64,000 nucleotides of DNA, from contig CAZXFT010000015.1 of NCBI GenBank assembly GCA_964640655.1, forward strand, positions 17,751 to 81,750, in the 5' to 3' direction. The notes below the pieces were generated by a model. The model did no database searches. It was not told the DNA's origin and saw nothing but the letters and a program-made list of their open reading frames with translations. Shown here one piece after another: positions 39,067 through 48,420 of this stretch (within the stretch, counting starts at the first letter, position 1; every line of letters begins with the position of its first letter). Both the position numbers and the translations under genes were made by a program. This DNA comes from BJGO01 sp964640655 (GTDB lineage Bacteria > Bacteroidota > Bacteroidia > Chitinophagales > UBA10324).

Positions 39067-39142
39067 GAATGATTGAAAAATGCACCCAAATTTAGTTGAA
39101 CGCTTAGGTTATGTGCAACAACTGTGGATATGTGGATATAGC

Positions 39143-40441
39143 TTAAAAAGTATAGGATATCCCAAGTGCCGCGTTTGCTGCCGTTCTGCTCCTTGGTGAA
39201 ATGAATGCATCCAAAGTATTGGTTCTTACAAAAAGTCCCAGTTCATCTTCTTTTATCATTACGCTGTAAAATAATTGAGCGCCAATATGCGGTTGCCTAT
39301 AGCCGCCAATTGTACCGGTGATTGCCGGTTCAAGATTACGGATTCTCTTACCTAAAACAACAGACACAAAAGGATAATGAAACAGTGAAGTGGTGTAATA
39401 TGCCACCTGTATCTGCATCAGGTATCCGTTGTCGAAATTTCTTTTATAGCCTATATGTAAGTAAAATGGAAGTGCATCTGTTACTCCTGTTCTAATTTGC
39501 TGCACATCCAGAAACCGAAGCAAGCTATCGGTATCAATATTATTGAAGCTTGTATCGCTGATTGCAAAAAGATTATTGACTTCTATTCCTTCGAAAGTTT
39601 TTTCTGTTGATGCGGTATACAAACGAGTGTCTGATCGTGTGTTAATCGTTGAAATATCATTAAAACCAACCCAGGCCTGATACTTTTCAGGATTTGAAGA
39701 GAATACCGCACCGCCGCTTAATGTAAAACCTATGTACTGTAATGGGAATATATTGAACGGCTCATCTACACCGGCATAGCTAAATCTGTAGCGCAGATCT
39801 ATCTTTTCGCCATAATCATAAGTTCTCATACTGGCTTGTGTCAAGAAAGCATGATGATAGCGAAGTCCCTGCATTAAACCTAAACCGGCATAAACCATCA
39901 GGTTATTCATTGGCTTGTAATAGATGTTATAATTAAACTGCCTGAAACGTGTATCAAAAAGCTCGTTGTAACCCATAGAGATTAAATCAGGTTCAGAGCC
40001 ATTACCATACAATGCGAGGCGATATAACCCTTTAGTTACTTCAGCAAAGGATATGCTTTTATCTGTTAAGGATAATTGATGAGTGAGCAGCGATGAATCA
40101 TTACGCCATGTGTATTGAACAGCAGCAGCATAACCCAGCTGAATGAAATTTGCATTCTCAAACATCCGGCTATTTACCCTGTCTTTAACTGAATTATCTA
40201 TAAAACGACCGTTAAAAACCGATGATGCGAATCCAAGATCAACATAAGATGAATTGAATTGCGCTTGTGCACCAAACTGTATTTGCCTAAAGCTCCTTAA
40301 AGATAAGTTCAAATCGAGTATCGGTTGATCGGTGCAAAGACTGCTATATATTTTCAATTGATTCAGAGATGAATCAATTTGTTGAGAGAATAAAAAAAGT
40401 GGTGTAAAAAAAAAGAGAACGACCAAGCCTACTCTGTTCAT
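39143..40441 (-). CDS. Outer-membrane beta-barrel protein (DUF5723-like)
   Basis: The 432-residue protein has a signal peptide (1-19, LFSQQ) and long runs of amphipathic beta-strands, ending in the aromatic-terminated strand NAALGISYTF expected for insertion by the BAM complex. The size and the repeated YNIYYKPMNNLMVYAGLGL-type strands recall the DUF5723 family of Bacteroidota outer-membrane proteins, but I cannot confirm that. Its ATG overlaps the stop of the lipoprotein gene by 4 bases, implying coupled translation and perhaps a joint complex. Confidence 0.7.
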   Translation of the reverse strand: MNRVGLVVLFFFTPLFLFSQQIDSSLNQLKIYSSLCTDQPILDLNLSLRSFRQIQFGAQAQFNSSYVDLGFASSVFNGRFIDNSVKDRVNSRMFENANFIQLGYAAAVQYTWRNDSSLLTHQLSLTDKSISFAEVTKGLYRLALYGNGSEPDLISMGYNELFDTRFRQFNYNIYYKPMNNLMVYAGLGLMQGLRYHHAFLTQASMRTYDYGEKIDLRYRFSYAGVDEPFNIFPLQYIGFTLSGGAVFSSNPEKYQAWVGFNDISTINTRSDTRLYTASTEKTFEGIEVNNLFAISDTSFNNIDTDSLLRFLDVQQIRTGVTDALPFYLHIGYKRNFDNGYLMQIQVAYYTTSLFHYPFVSVVLGKRIRNLEPAITGTIGGYRQPHIGAQLFYSVMIKEDELGLFVRTNTLDAFISPRSRTAANAALGISYTF

Positions 40442-42537
40442 TGGGCTTTTGTTTTAAGAATAAAGTTTCCGGTTAGTTTACAGTCAAGATAATTGCTGTC
40501 GTAAATCTTCAGATACGAATCGCAAGTTGGTTTTTGATTTGTGTTGAATGTTGCAGTGATGATAGCTCGTTTTGCCAATTGAACTTTTGCGGCATCCTGT
40601 TCTGCAACCGGTAATTCCAGAATACTACGCACAGGTTCTACCACTTTACAGAACACATCCGGGTCACCGGCAGAAATGCTTTGTGTTCCATTGGTGAGGC
40701 TCATTAGTGGATAATTATTTTCATCGAGCAATATCAAATTCAAATCTGCTTTTAGTGGCATCTTATTATCGCAGATTAAATAAAAAATACCGCTACGTAG
40801 TTGCTTTAACTGATTAACAGATTGCAAATCGAAGTTCACCGTATCGCAAAAAGTTAGGTTAGAGGCAATCAACGACAATGGCATCTCGGCAGTCATATTA
40901 ATATCTATACGTGTATTATCGTAGGAGAAGTCACCATAGTTGGCTGTATTTCCATAGGGATTCAGAAAAACATTCAACTCGTAGCGTACTTTATCGGGTA
41001 GGTTCTCAAGCCAGTTTTTGATATTGGAATTTGTAGAATTCAAACTAAAGCTTGAAACTGAAGGAGTCAACGGATTATCTGTTGCCCGCTGAATAATCAA
41101 TGGTGTATTCATCAACTGCGACGATTGCAGATTGATTGTATTGTTTGTGGAACTGCGCACTGATTCCAACTTGCTGATTTTTATTCTTCCTTCCGCACCA
41201 ATACGATTGATAATTTCCAGTTTCACAATCAAGTCTTCAACACTCAAAGTACCGTTTTTAATTTTTTCAAAAGCTTCTAAAGGATTTTCATCAGGGCCTA
41301 ATTCTACGATCTGCTGCCCCAGGTACCCCCCTACGTATTCTGGCACAATATCAATCAGACCATAGTCTATATATATACTGTCTGTCGATGATATGGTAAT
41401 TGCTTGTCCTGTCGAATCAATACGCACTTTGAGATGATTGACAAAAGTGTTGAACTTGTCTCCGTCTATACCTTGTAGATTAATGGTATATCCTGCAAGA
41501 TTGATGAGACGTGTGATGAAAGTTGGCGGACCGGAGATATATGGTGGTACAGATGCCTGAAAATTAATTTGTTCATTGTTAGGACCCAATGCTGAAGGCA
41601 TCGAATAAGTAAAATACGTTTTCTCTTTTACCGTGCTGTTGATTTTAAGTTGTAGTGTTCCTGATTTTACTTTTATTGTTTTCAGCTTGGCACCGCCACT
41701 GATATTGTATTGCGTTTCCTGATCTTCGTCTATGATATTTTGGGAAGGAAATGACGCCAGCGCGTTGTCCACAATCATATTGTATGCCTTGAATGTAACC
41801 AGAATGGCATCCGATGTATCAATAAGTACATTATTTCCATTAGAACCCGGACTGTCTAAATCTATAATTTTGGCTACCAGTGTACCTTCTACATATTTTC
41901 CGGCTAGGTTAATAGTTTTAGTCTGTTGTGTGTTGCTCAATAAATTTGAAAACGTTTCTACAGCTATAACATCACCATTTATCTGATTTCGTATTTGAAA
42001 CACCAAATTACTGATGTCTATAGGAAATCCATTGTTTAGAGTTACATCAATATATCCCTGTATCACATTTGCCGATTGAAAGAAATCGTTGGCGTTAATC
42101 TGTTCATCACCCGATTGCTGATCGTTCAGAGGGTTTATGACCATATTGTTTCCATTGTTATTAATGATTAATGAACCAACAAAACCTAGTTGTTGACAGA
42201 ATCGTCCAAGACTGAACGGGTAGGTAATCACCTGATCGGCTAATTGCAAGTTGGAAATTTTATAAATCGTTTTTACCGTGGTATCAGGTATGCTGATGGC
42301 ATTTTCGTTGGGATTGAAACTGTATAATGTATTAGAGTAAACAAGTTTCAAACTATTGTCAGCATTGGTAGTCACGTTACTATCACCAGCAAGATTGGCT
42401 ATGCTGAGTCGTGATTTAAATAGTGGCGCTAAAATGTTAGTTTCCCAATTGGGGCTGATGCGCTCTTTGTTGCAGGAGAGGATAGCAAGTATTATGAGGA
42501 CAGAAAAAAGAAACAGCGCAGCTGTACGAAATTTCAT
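40438..42537 (-). CDS. Large hypothetical lipoprotein
   Basis: The 699-residue protein has a lipoprotein signal with lipobox LAILSC (Cys22), followed by NKERISPNWETNILAPLF, a beginning I associate with Bacteroidota surface lipoproteins. The remainder is beta-rich with no named domain. It precedes and overlaps by 4 bases an outer-membrane barrel gene, so a lipoprotein/barrel pair is likely. It follows 11 bases after the next upstream gene on the same strand. Confidence 0.75.
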   Translation of the reverse strand: MKFRTAALFLFSVLIILAILSCNKERISPNWETNILAPLFKSRLSIANLAGDSNVTTNADNSLKLVYSNTLYSFNPNENAISIPDTTVKTIYKISNLQLADQVITYPFSLGRFCQQLGFVGSLIINNNGNNMVINPLNDQQSGDEQINANDFFQSANVIQGYIDVTLNNGFPIDISNLVFQIRNQINGDVIAVETFSNLLSNTQQTKTINLAGKYVEGTLVAKIIDLDSPGSNGNNVLIDTSDAILVTFKAYNMIVDNALASFPSQNIIDEDQETQYNISGGAKLKTIKVKSGTLQLKINSTVKEKTYFTYSMPSALGPNNEQINFQASVPPYISGPPTFITRLINLAGYTINLQGIDGDKFNTFVNHLKVRIDSTGQAITISSTDSIYIDYGLIDIVPEYVGGYLGQQIVELGPDENPLEAFEKIKNGTLSVEDLIVKLEIINRIGAEGRIKISKLESVRSSTNNTINLQSSQLMNTPLIIQRATDNPLTPSVSSFSLNSTNSNIKNWLENLPDKVRYELNVFLNPYGNTANYGDFSYDNTRIDINMTAEMPLSLIASNLTFCDTVNFDLQSVNQLKQLRSGIFYLICDNKMPLKADLNLILLDENNYPLMSLTNGTQSISAGDPDVFCKVVEPVRSILELPVAEQDAAKVQLAKRAIITATFNTNQKPTCDSYLKIYDSNYLDCKLTGNFILKTKAQ

Positions 42538-42548
42538 CGAGTGAAAAA

Positions 42549-43232
42549 TTACGGCATTATATCCAATGATTCCAAAGTTGGATAATTCAAACCTCCTATG
42601 GGAAGATAATGTTCCTCCTGATATTTAGCTAAAACTTCAAAAAATTCTGAATCCACTATGTCTGGTTGCAGGTTGTTGAGTTTATATCCACGTATAAACA
42701 GACCATTCTTTATTTGTAAAATTATTCCCCGGGTAATTTTGTCGGGGCAAAGCACAGGTACTGTCTTCTCGGTATTCTGATTGGGTAACAATGAACTTGT
42801 TTCTATGTATGTATAGCGTACAGGCAAAGTTAAATCTTCGTAGGATGCATCTTTCAGTTTGAGTTTATTCTCGTTCACGGCAATATTTTGCCTGAGAAAG
42901 AAGTAGGAATCACTACCGGTATTCACCGGTTTCAATTCAAGTGTACCATCCTTCTTTTCAATAATTTGATAAACAGGAGGATATTTCTTCTGAACTGAAT
43001 TATTCCAGTCTATTACAGTGTCGTAGCTCACCTGAAACACTTCGGGAACACGGAGTTGTTTTTTCTTTTCAGGTACATCTATAACCCTAATTGTATCAAT
43101 TTTATATTGTAGAGGTATTCTGCAAACCATAAAACAATTTGATGAGTCCATTTGAAATATCATGGACTGCGCTGCAGAAAACAACGGTGCTGCACTAAAG
43201 AAGATAACAATTGTAATGAGTACCCTGTACAA
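42549..43232 (-). CDS. Exported protein with a peptidoglycan-binding-like C-terminus
   Basis: The 227-residue protein has a signal peptide (1-22, FSAAQ) and an unfamiliar beta-rich body. The last 30 residues (FFEVLAKYQEEHYLPIGG, then NYPTLESLDI) resemble the end of a PG_binding_1 domain (a YQ-x-x-x-LP-x-G-x-LN-x-x-T-x-x-x-L pattern). The start is TTG 43232, the best site before the signal peptide. It lies just beyond the ftsZ terminator and 11 bases before the lipoprotein gene. A link to the cell wall is suggested but not shown. Confidence 0.6.
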   Translation of the reverse strand: MYRVLITIVIFFSAAPLFSAAQSMIFQMDSSNCFMVCRIPLQYKIDTIRVIDVPEKKKQLRVPEVFQVSYDTVIDWNNSVQKKYPPVYQIIEKKDGTLELKPVNTGSDSYFFLRQNIAVNENKLKLKDASYEDLTLPVRYTYIETSSLLPNQNTEKTVPVLCPDKITRGIILQIKNGLFIRGYKLNNLQPDIVDSEFFEVLAKYQEEHYLPIGGLNYPTLESLDIMP

Positions 43233-43259
43233 GGTGAATCAATGAATTATTTGCGTGGC

Positions 43260-43290
43260 AAAATAAAAATAAAACCCCTCAATGGAGGGG
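43260..43290 (-). terminator. Terminator of the dcw cluster, after ftsZ
   Basis: CCCCTC (43275-43280), loop AATG, GAGGGG (43285-43290). On the minus strand the stem is followed by TTTTATTTTTATTTT. It begins 10 bases after the ftsZ stop and marks the end of the cluster. Confidence 0.85.
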
Positions 43291-43299
43291 CTTAATTCT

Positions 43300-44889
43300 T
43301 TAATCTACTTTATCTTTTCCGTGAAGGAAAGAATTTTTTCTGAGCTCAGCTGAGGCTTTGCCATTTTCACCCGGTACATCCAAATAAATATCTGACATAC
43401 CTGAATCTGAAGAATGTGGTGGTTCGTTGAGATTGATATTCTTTCTTAGATATGCTGGTACATTTTCCTTATCATGAATGTTGCTACCCTTGTAACCATT
43501 GTAGTTCATACCCTTTAAGCGATCATTTTTCATCTTATTCAGGTTTTGAACCTGTGCAGGGTCTTCGTTCTGTGCTATTACATTACTAGCTGATGTATTA
43601 ATAATCAACTTCATACCTGATTTAGAATCAGTTTGAGTCTGTGTCTCCACTTCCTGAATACTGATATTGGTATTTAATTCCACGCCGTGAGTTGTATTCA
43701 ATTCTTCATTCAGGTTAGTTTTTACCTGGGGTGGTGTAACAGGCAACTCCAGTTCAGGTTGTATGGTTATGGGTTTTGTGGCGTTAGTGCTTGCAGTAAA
43801 ATTATTTGATGGATTATTTGGTAAAGAAGCTTCAACCTGATTCTCCACAGTTGTTTGTACAATGTTCTTATCTGCACTAAGCGGCGTTACAGTACGCTTT
43901 ACCTGACGAATAGGATCAAGTGATTCAAATCCTGTAGCAATAACAGTCACAGAAAGTTTTTCGCCAAGGGATTCGTTGTAACAATTACCCCAAATGATAT
44001 TGGTATCGCTGCCTGCAACTGATTGTATGTATTCTTGAATCTCAGAAATTTCATCGAGCGTAACTTCAACTTTACCCGAAGTGATGTTTAACAAAATATG
44101 TTTGGCACCATTGATATTGTTGTCATTTAATAAAGGTGAATTCAATGCCTGCTCGATGGCAAGTACTGCGCGACTTTCTCCTTCCGCAATTGCTGTTCCC
44201 ATAATAGCCACACCACTATTACGCATTACGGTGTTCACGTCGTTAAAATCCACATTCACGTAACCTGCAACCGTAATTATTTCAGCAATACTTTTTGCTG
44301 CATTAGTCAATATGCTGTCAGCCTGATTGAATGCCTGAGATAGAGGAAGATTTCCATGAATCATTCTAAGTTTATCGTTGGAAATAACCAGAATGCTATC
44401 CACAAAATTTCTCAACTCCTCGATACCTTCCTTAGCCTGCTTCAAACGTTTAGGGCCTTCTGCCATAAATGGAGTAGTAACCAAACCAACAGTTAAAATA
44501 CCCAGTTCACGTGCTGCTTTGGCAATGATAGGCGCACCACCGGTGCCTGTACCTTTACCCATTCCTGCGGTAATGAACACCATCTTAGTACCGCGTGACA
44601 GCATTTCTTTAATAAGGTCGTAAGATTCAAGTGCTGCTTTTCTTCCAATTTCAGGATCCATTCCGGCACCGCGGCCTTCTGTGAAGCTATGGCCTAAAAC
44701 CATTTTGGTAAGTACGGGGCTTAAGTCCAATGCTTGTTGGTCAGTATTGCAAACAATAAAGTCCACACCAACAATACCCTGACGGTACATATGGTTAACT
44801 GCATTGCTGCCGCCGCCGCCTACACCTATTACTTTAATGATGGACGACTGTTCTTTATTTAAGTCAAATTGTATAGAGAGTTCTGTCAT
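43300..44889 (-). CDS. ftsZ: Cell division GTPase FtsZ
   Basis: The 529-residue tubulin homologue has the GTP-binding GVGGGGSNAV (22-31), the T4 loop GMGKGTGTGGAP (109-120) and the T7 loop NVDFNDV that completes the neighbour's active site. A long linker follows the globular domain. The FtsA-binding peptide VPAYLRKN is at 477-484, followed by a 45-residue tail ending KNSFLHGKDKVD. Such a tail is usual in Bacteroidota. ATG 44889 is chosen because the GTPase core begins soon after it and it clears the ftsA stop by 22 bases. The alternative at 44934 would overlap ftsA. Confidence 0.97.
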   Translation of the reverse strand: MTELSIQFDLNKEQSSIIKVIGVGGGGSNAVNHMYRQGIVGVDFIVCNTDQQALDLSPVLTKMVLGHSFTEGRGAGMDPEIGRKAALESYDLIKEMLSRGTKMVFITAGMGKGTGTGGAPIIAKAARELGILTVGLVTTPFMAEGPKRLKQAKEGIEELRNFVDSILVISNDKLRMIHGNLPLSQAFNQADSILTNAAKSIAEIITVAGYVNVDFNDVNTVMRNSGVAIMGTAIAEGESRAVLAIEQALNSPLLNDNNINGAKHILLNITSGKVEVTLDEISEIQEYIQSVAGSDTNIIWGNCYNESLGEKLSVTVIATGFESLDPIRQVKRTVTPLSADKNIVQTTVENQVEASLPNNPSNNFTASTNATKPITIQPELELPVTPPQVKTNLNEELNTTHGVELNTNISIQEVETQTQTDSKSGMKLIINTSASNVIAQNEDPAQVQNLNKMKNDRLKGMNYNGYKGSNIHDKENVPAYLRKNINLNEPPHSSDSGMSDIYLDVPGENGKASAELRKNSFLHGKDKVD

Positions 44890-44911
44890 AAATATTGGGG
44901 TTGAGGGGAAT

Positions 44912-46264
44912 TTATTTTTTATCACTGAAATCATCTACATCTTCATCAAGGAAACCTTTGATGCTTTGATAGAATGATGAAAGTACAGATTTTGATTTTT
45001 CTTTTTTAGGAGGTTTAACTTTTTCCGGCTCTGTAGTTTTATGCTCTTCATGATTAGCCGGTGTATGATGAACGGCTGCTTTGGTACGCTGAAATTCTTC
45101 GTATTTATTTTCATAATCCTCAAAGCCTTTCAACAACAATCCGATACAGGTTGCAAACATCGGATGCTTTACTTCTTCAATTTTTTTGGAAACGATATGT
45201 TCAATCGGGTAACCGATGCGCGCGTCAAGGCCTGTCATGTATTGAACCAACTGAGCGAGATTTCTTAGTTGCGAACCACCGCCGGTAAGCACTATACCAC
45301 CAATTAATTTATTACGATAGTTACTTGCACGAATTTCATGGTCAACATCTTCAATGATTTCTTCCATGCGCGCATTAATGATGTGTGCCAGATTTTTAAC
45401 CGAAATTTCTTTAGGTTGCTTGCCGCGCAGTCCCGGAATAGATACTATCTGATTGTCTAGGTCGTCACTGGCTATTGCGCTGCCGTAATTTACTTTAAGT
45501 GCTTCTGCCACATGGCGCAACACCTGACAACCATCTTTGATGTCTTCTGTAATAATGTTGCCACCAAATGGAATCACGTGTGTATGACGTATAATGCCAT
45601 CCTGAAATATGGCTACATCAGTAGTGCCACCACCTATATCCACCAACACAACGCCTGCTTCTTTTTCTTCTTCGGTAAGCACAGCATCGGCACTGGCTAG
45701 GGGTTCCAATATCATGTCAATCATTTTGAAACCTGCTTTTTCAACACACTTGATGATATTTTGTGCTGCACTGATTTGTCCGGTGATGATATGGAAGTTA
45801 GCTTCCAAACGAACACCGCACATGCCCACAGGGTCTTTGATACCGGGTTCATTATCCACTATAAATTCCTGAGGCAATACCTGTATGATTCTGTCGCCGG
45901 GATTAACCACGAGGCGGCGCATATCATCGCTCAGGCGTTTGATGTCGTCGCGGCTGATTTCATTTTCGGTATTATCGCGTGTAATGATTCCGCGATGTTG
46001 TAAGCTTTTGATATGCTGACCGGCAATACCAACATAAACATTTTTGATTTTAATCTCACTGTTGTCTTCAGCATCCTGCAAAGCCTTTTTGATAGACTCA
46101 ACAGTCTTATCAATATTTGCGATGGTGCCCCGCATCACACCCAGCGAATCGGCACGACCCATACTTACTATTTCAATTTTGCCGTGTTCGTTTTTGCGGC
46201 CCACCATAGCGCAAATTTTGGTGGTGCCTATGTCGAGTCCTACGATATATTCTGATGTGCTCAT
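44912..46264 (-). CDS. ftsA: Cell division protein FtsA
   Basis: The 450-residue actin-fold ATPase has GLDIGTTKICAMVG (phosphate 1), GVVLVDIGGGTTDVAIF (phosphate 2) and GIVLTGGGSQLRNL (adenosine). After a charged linker it ends in a probable amphipathic membrane helix (VLSSFYQSIKGFLDED). FtsA anchors FtsZ filaments to the membrane. Its ATG overlaps the ftsQ stop by 4 bases. Confidence 0.96.
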   Translation of the reverse strand: MSTSEYIVGLDIGTTKICAMVGRKNEHGKIEIVSMGRADSLGVMRGTIANIDKTVESIKKALQDAEDNSEIKIKNVYVGIAGQHIKSLQHRGIITRDNTENEISRDDIKRLSDDMRRLVVNPGDRIIQVLPQEFIVDNEPGIKDPVGMCGVRLEANFHIITGQISAAQNIIKCVEKAGFKMIDMILEPLASADAVLTEEEKEAGVVLVDIGGGTTDVAIFQDGIIRHTHVIPFGGNIITEDIKDGCQVLRHVAEALKVNYGSAIASDDLDNQIVSIPGLRGKQPKEISVKNLAHIINARMEEIIEDVDHEIRASNYRNKLIGGIVLTGGGSQLRNLAQLVQYMTGLDARIGYPIEHIVSKKIEEVKHPMFATCIGLLLKGFEDYENKYEEFQRTKAAVHHTPANHEEHKTTEPEKVKPPKKEKSKSVLSSFYQSIKGFLDEDVDDFSDKK

Positions 46265-47076
46265 GGGGTTTGTTGGGTAGAGGTGTTTATGGAATTCTTG
46301 TTGGTGTTTTGTTTAGTAGCTATTACCTGATCATTAAATTTTAAGTTGAGTGCGCTGTACGTGTTGATAATTCCTGCATCCGCATTCAGATAAAAACTCT
46401 TCAGGTTAAGAAGCTTGTTTTCAATCTGATTCGCATTACCAAGTAGTATGTCCTGATTAGCTATCATAGGTATCAGATGAATTTCTTCATTATCATCAAC
46501 CCATATTTGCTCAATCATACGCGCAAAAAAATCGTCTTTGAGAACTTCGTTCGCCAAAAGAACCAAATCATCAATTTGCTTTTGACCAAGCGTATCTGTA
46601 TAACGATTGTTTGCGATAATGTGGCCACCGGCAACAAGTACGCGTGCTGTAAATTTAGGATGGAGTGGCATCTTGTTTCCAAACGCATCGGTGTAATAAC
46701 TAACACCATTGTTGTTTATAATTCTTAAAACAGGTACACGTTGCAAAACCTTTACATGCAGTCCTGACACTGCATCAATATACACATCTGCTTGCTGAAC
46801 ATAACCATTGCTTTCAATCATTCTTTCGAGCTGAGCTATATCAATTTCGTTCAGCTTTGATTCACCGGTTTTGATTTGTAACTCGTTCAGATAAGCTTCA
46901 ATATTTTCTTCGTTTAGAAAAAAAACTCCTGCATCTTTATTCAACGTTATGTCTACGGCTGTAAGTGTTTGAGCATCGAAGCGATATGAAGCCGCAATAC
47001 TTACATAAATCAATACAAGAGCCGATAGCAACCAAGCTACACGACGCCATTTGATTCTATGTATCCACTTTTTCAT
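46261..47076 (-). CDS. ftsQ: Cell division protein FtsQ/DivIB-like
   Basis: The 271-residue protein has a short basic N-terminus, one membrane helix (about 13-31) and a periplasmic POTRA-type region (VDITLNKDAGVFFLNEENI, then LNEIDIAQLERMIESNGYVQQADVYID). It fits FtsQ by topology and by place between murC and ftsA. FtsQ links early and late division proteins. Its start abuts the murC stop without a gap. Confidence 0.88.
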   Translation of the reverse strand: MKKWIHRIKWRRVAWLLSALVLIYVSIAASYRFDAQTLTAVDITLNKDAGVFFLNEENIEAYLNELQIKTGESKLNEIDIAQLERMIESNGYVQQADVYIDAVSGLHVKVLQRVPVLRIINNNGVSYYTDAFGNKMPLHPKFTARVLVAGGHIIANNRYTDTLGQKQIDDLVLLANEVLKDDFFARMIEQIWVDDNEEIHLIPMIANQDILLGNANQIENKLLNLKSFYLNADAGIINTYSALNLKFNDQVIATKQNTNKNSINTSTQQTP

Positions 47077-48420
47077 TTAATGCAAGAACATTTTCTGTAT
47101 AGGTTCCGCAAACTGATCAATATCTCCGGCACCTAGTGTACAAAGCACCTCCAGTTTTCGCTTTTTTAATTCGTTCAATAAATCCTTTTTATCCACGACA
47201 ACAGCAGAAGTGTTTTTTATTAAGGATACAATCCAATCGCTGCTAACTCCGTGCATGGGTAATTCGCGTGCAGGGTATATAGGTAACAGTATCACTTCGT
47301 CAGCCAGGCCGAGTGCCTGTGCAAAACCATCAGCAAAATCGCGGGTTCGTGAAAATAAATGTGGCTGAAAAACTACAGTCAGTTTTTTATCGGGCTTGAA
47401 TGCACGCAAAGCTTGAATCGCTGCCATCAACTCTGTAGGGTGATGTGCATAGTCATCAACATAGGTTATTTCTTTTCGGTCAACCAATATTTCAAATCGT
47501 CTTTTCACACCGGAAAAAGCAGAAACAGCCACACGAATTTTTTCGGCATCAATTCCTAAGTGCAAGGCCACAGCTATTGCTGCCACAGCATTTTCGACAT
47601 TGTGTAATCCAGGAAGATGCAAAACAAAATCCGGGTAATGCGTTTGATGATAAACTATATCAAAATGATAGTATCCTTCAATCAGCCTGATATTTTGAGT
47701 ATGAATATTTGCAAGAGCATCTATTGTGTGATATGTAATTTGATGAGTTGCGTGTAGTGGTAGTCCGTATTTAATAATTATTACACCGTCTATATCTGTT
47801 AACGCAACAAACTCCTGAAAGGCTTGCAACAAGGCTTCGTGAGTGTGATAGATGTCAAGATGATCGGCATCGCAAGAAGTAACAACTGAAATGTATGGAT
47901 GCAGTTTATGAAATGAACGGTCGTACTCGTCTGCTTCAACCACCACTATATTGTTATCCGAAGTCCAGAAGTTGGTTTTATAGTTTGATGATATACCTCC
48001 GAGAAAAGCAGTACACCCAACACCTGTATGTCGTAGAATGTGAGCAATCAAAGATGTTGTGGTTGTCTTGCCGTGTGTTCCGCCAACAGCTATTGTTTTG
48101 GTATGTTTTGTTATCTGCTGCAGTAAGTCGGAACGCTTGATGACTTTGTAACGATTCTGCTTGAAATAATTCAATTCACTATGCTCGGCAGGAATAGCCG
48201 GTGTGTAAACAACTAAGTCTGCCGCTGTGTCCGCTAAAGAAATTGAATCGGTATAATGCACATCAATTCCTTCGTTGATCAATTCATTTGTGAGGGTAGT
48301 TTCGGTGCGGTCGTATCCACTCACCATTTTTCCCTGATGCTTGCAATAACGCGCCAATGCGCTCATGCCTATACCGCCAATACCGATAAAATAAACCCGT
48401 TTTACCTCAGGCCAATTCAC
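47077..48420 (-). CDS. murC: UDP-N-acetylmuramate-L-alanine ligase
   Basis: The 447-residue Mur ligase has the N-terminal nucleotide-sugar motif FIGIGGIGMSALA (11-23), the ATP loop GTHGKTT (114-120), VVEADEYDRSF and DDYAHHPTEL. It adds L-Ala to UDP-MurNAc, the first step of stem peptide synthesis. The start is GTG 48420, overlapping the murG stop by 14 bases and placed at the usual distance before the Rossmann motif. Confidence 0.97.
   Translation of the reverse strand: MNWPEVKRVYFIGIGGIGMSALARYCKHQGKMVSGYDRTETTLTNELINEGIDVHYTDSISLADTAADLVVYTPAIPAEHSELNYFKQNRYKVIKRSDLLQQITKHTKTIAVGGTHGKTTTTSLIAHILRHTGVGCTAFLGGISSNYKTNFWTSDNNIVVVEADEYDRSFHKLHPYISVVTSCDADHLDIYHTHEALLQAFQEFVALTDIDGVIIIKYGLPLHATHQITYHTIDALANIHTQNIRLIEGYYHFDIVYHQTHYPDFVLHLPGLHNVENAVAAIAVALHLGIDAEKIRVAVSAFSGVKRRFEILVDRKEITYVDDYAHHPTELMAAIQALRAFKPDKKLTVVFQPHLFSRTRDFADGFAQALGLADEVILLPIYPARELPMHGVSSDWIVSLIKNTSAVVVDKKDLLNELKKRKLEVLCTLGAGDIDQFAEPIQKMFLH

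Noticed and set aside
44890..44934. Longer ftsZ start
   Set aside because: It overlaps the ftsA coding end by 23 bases and adds residues before the conserved N-terminus; ATG 44889 fits better.
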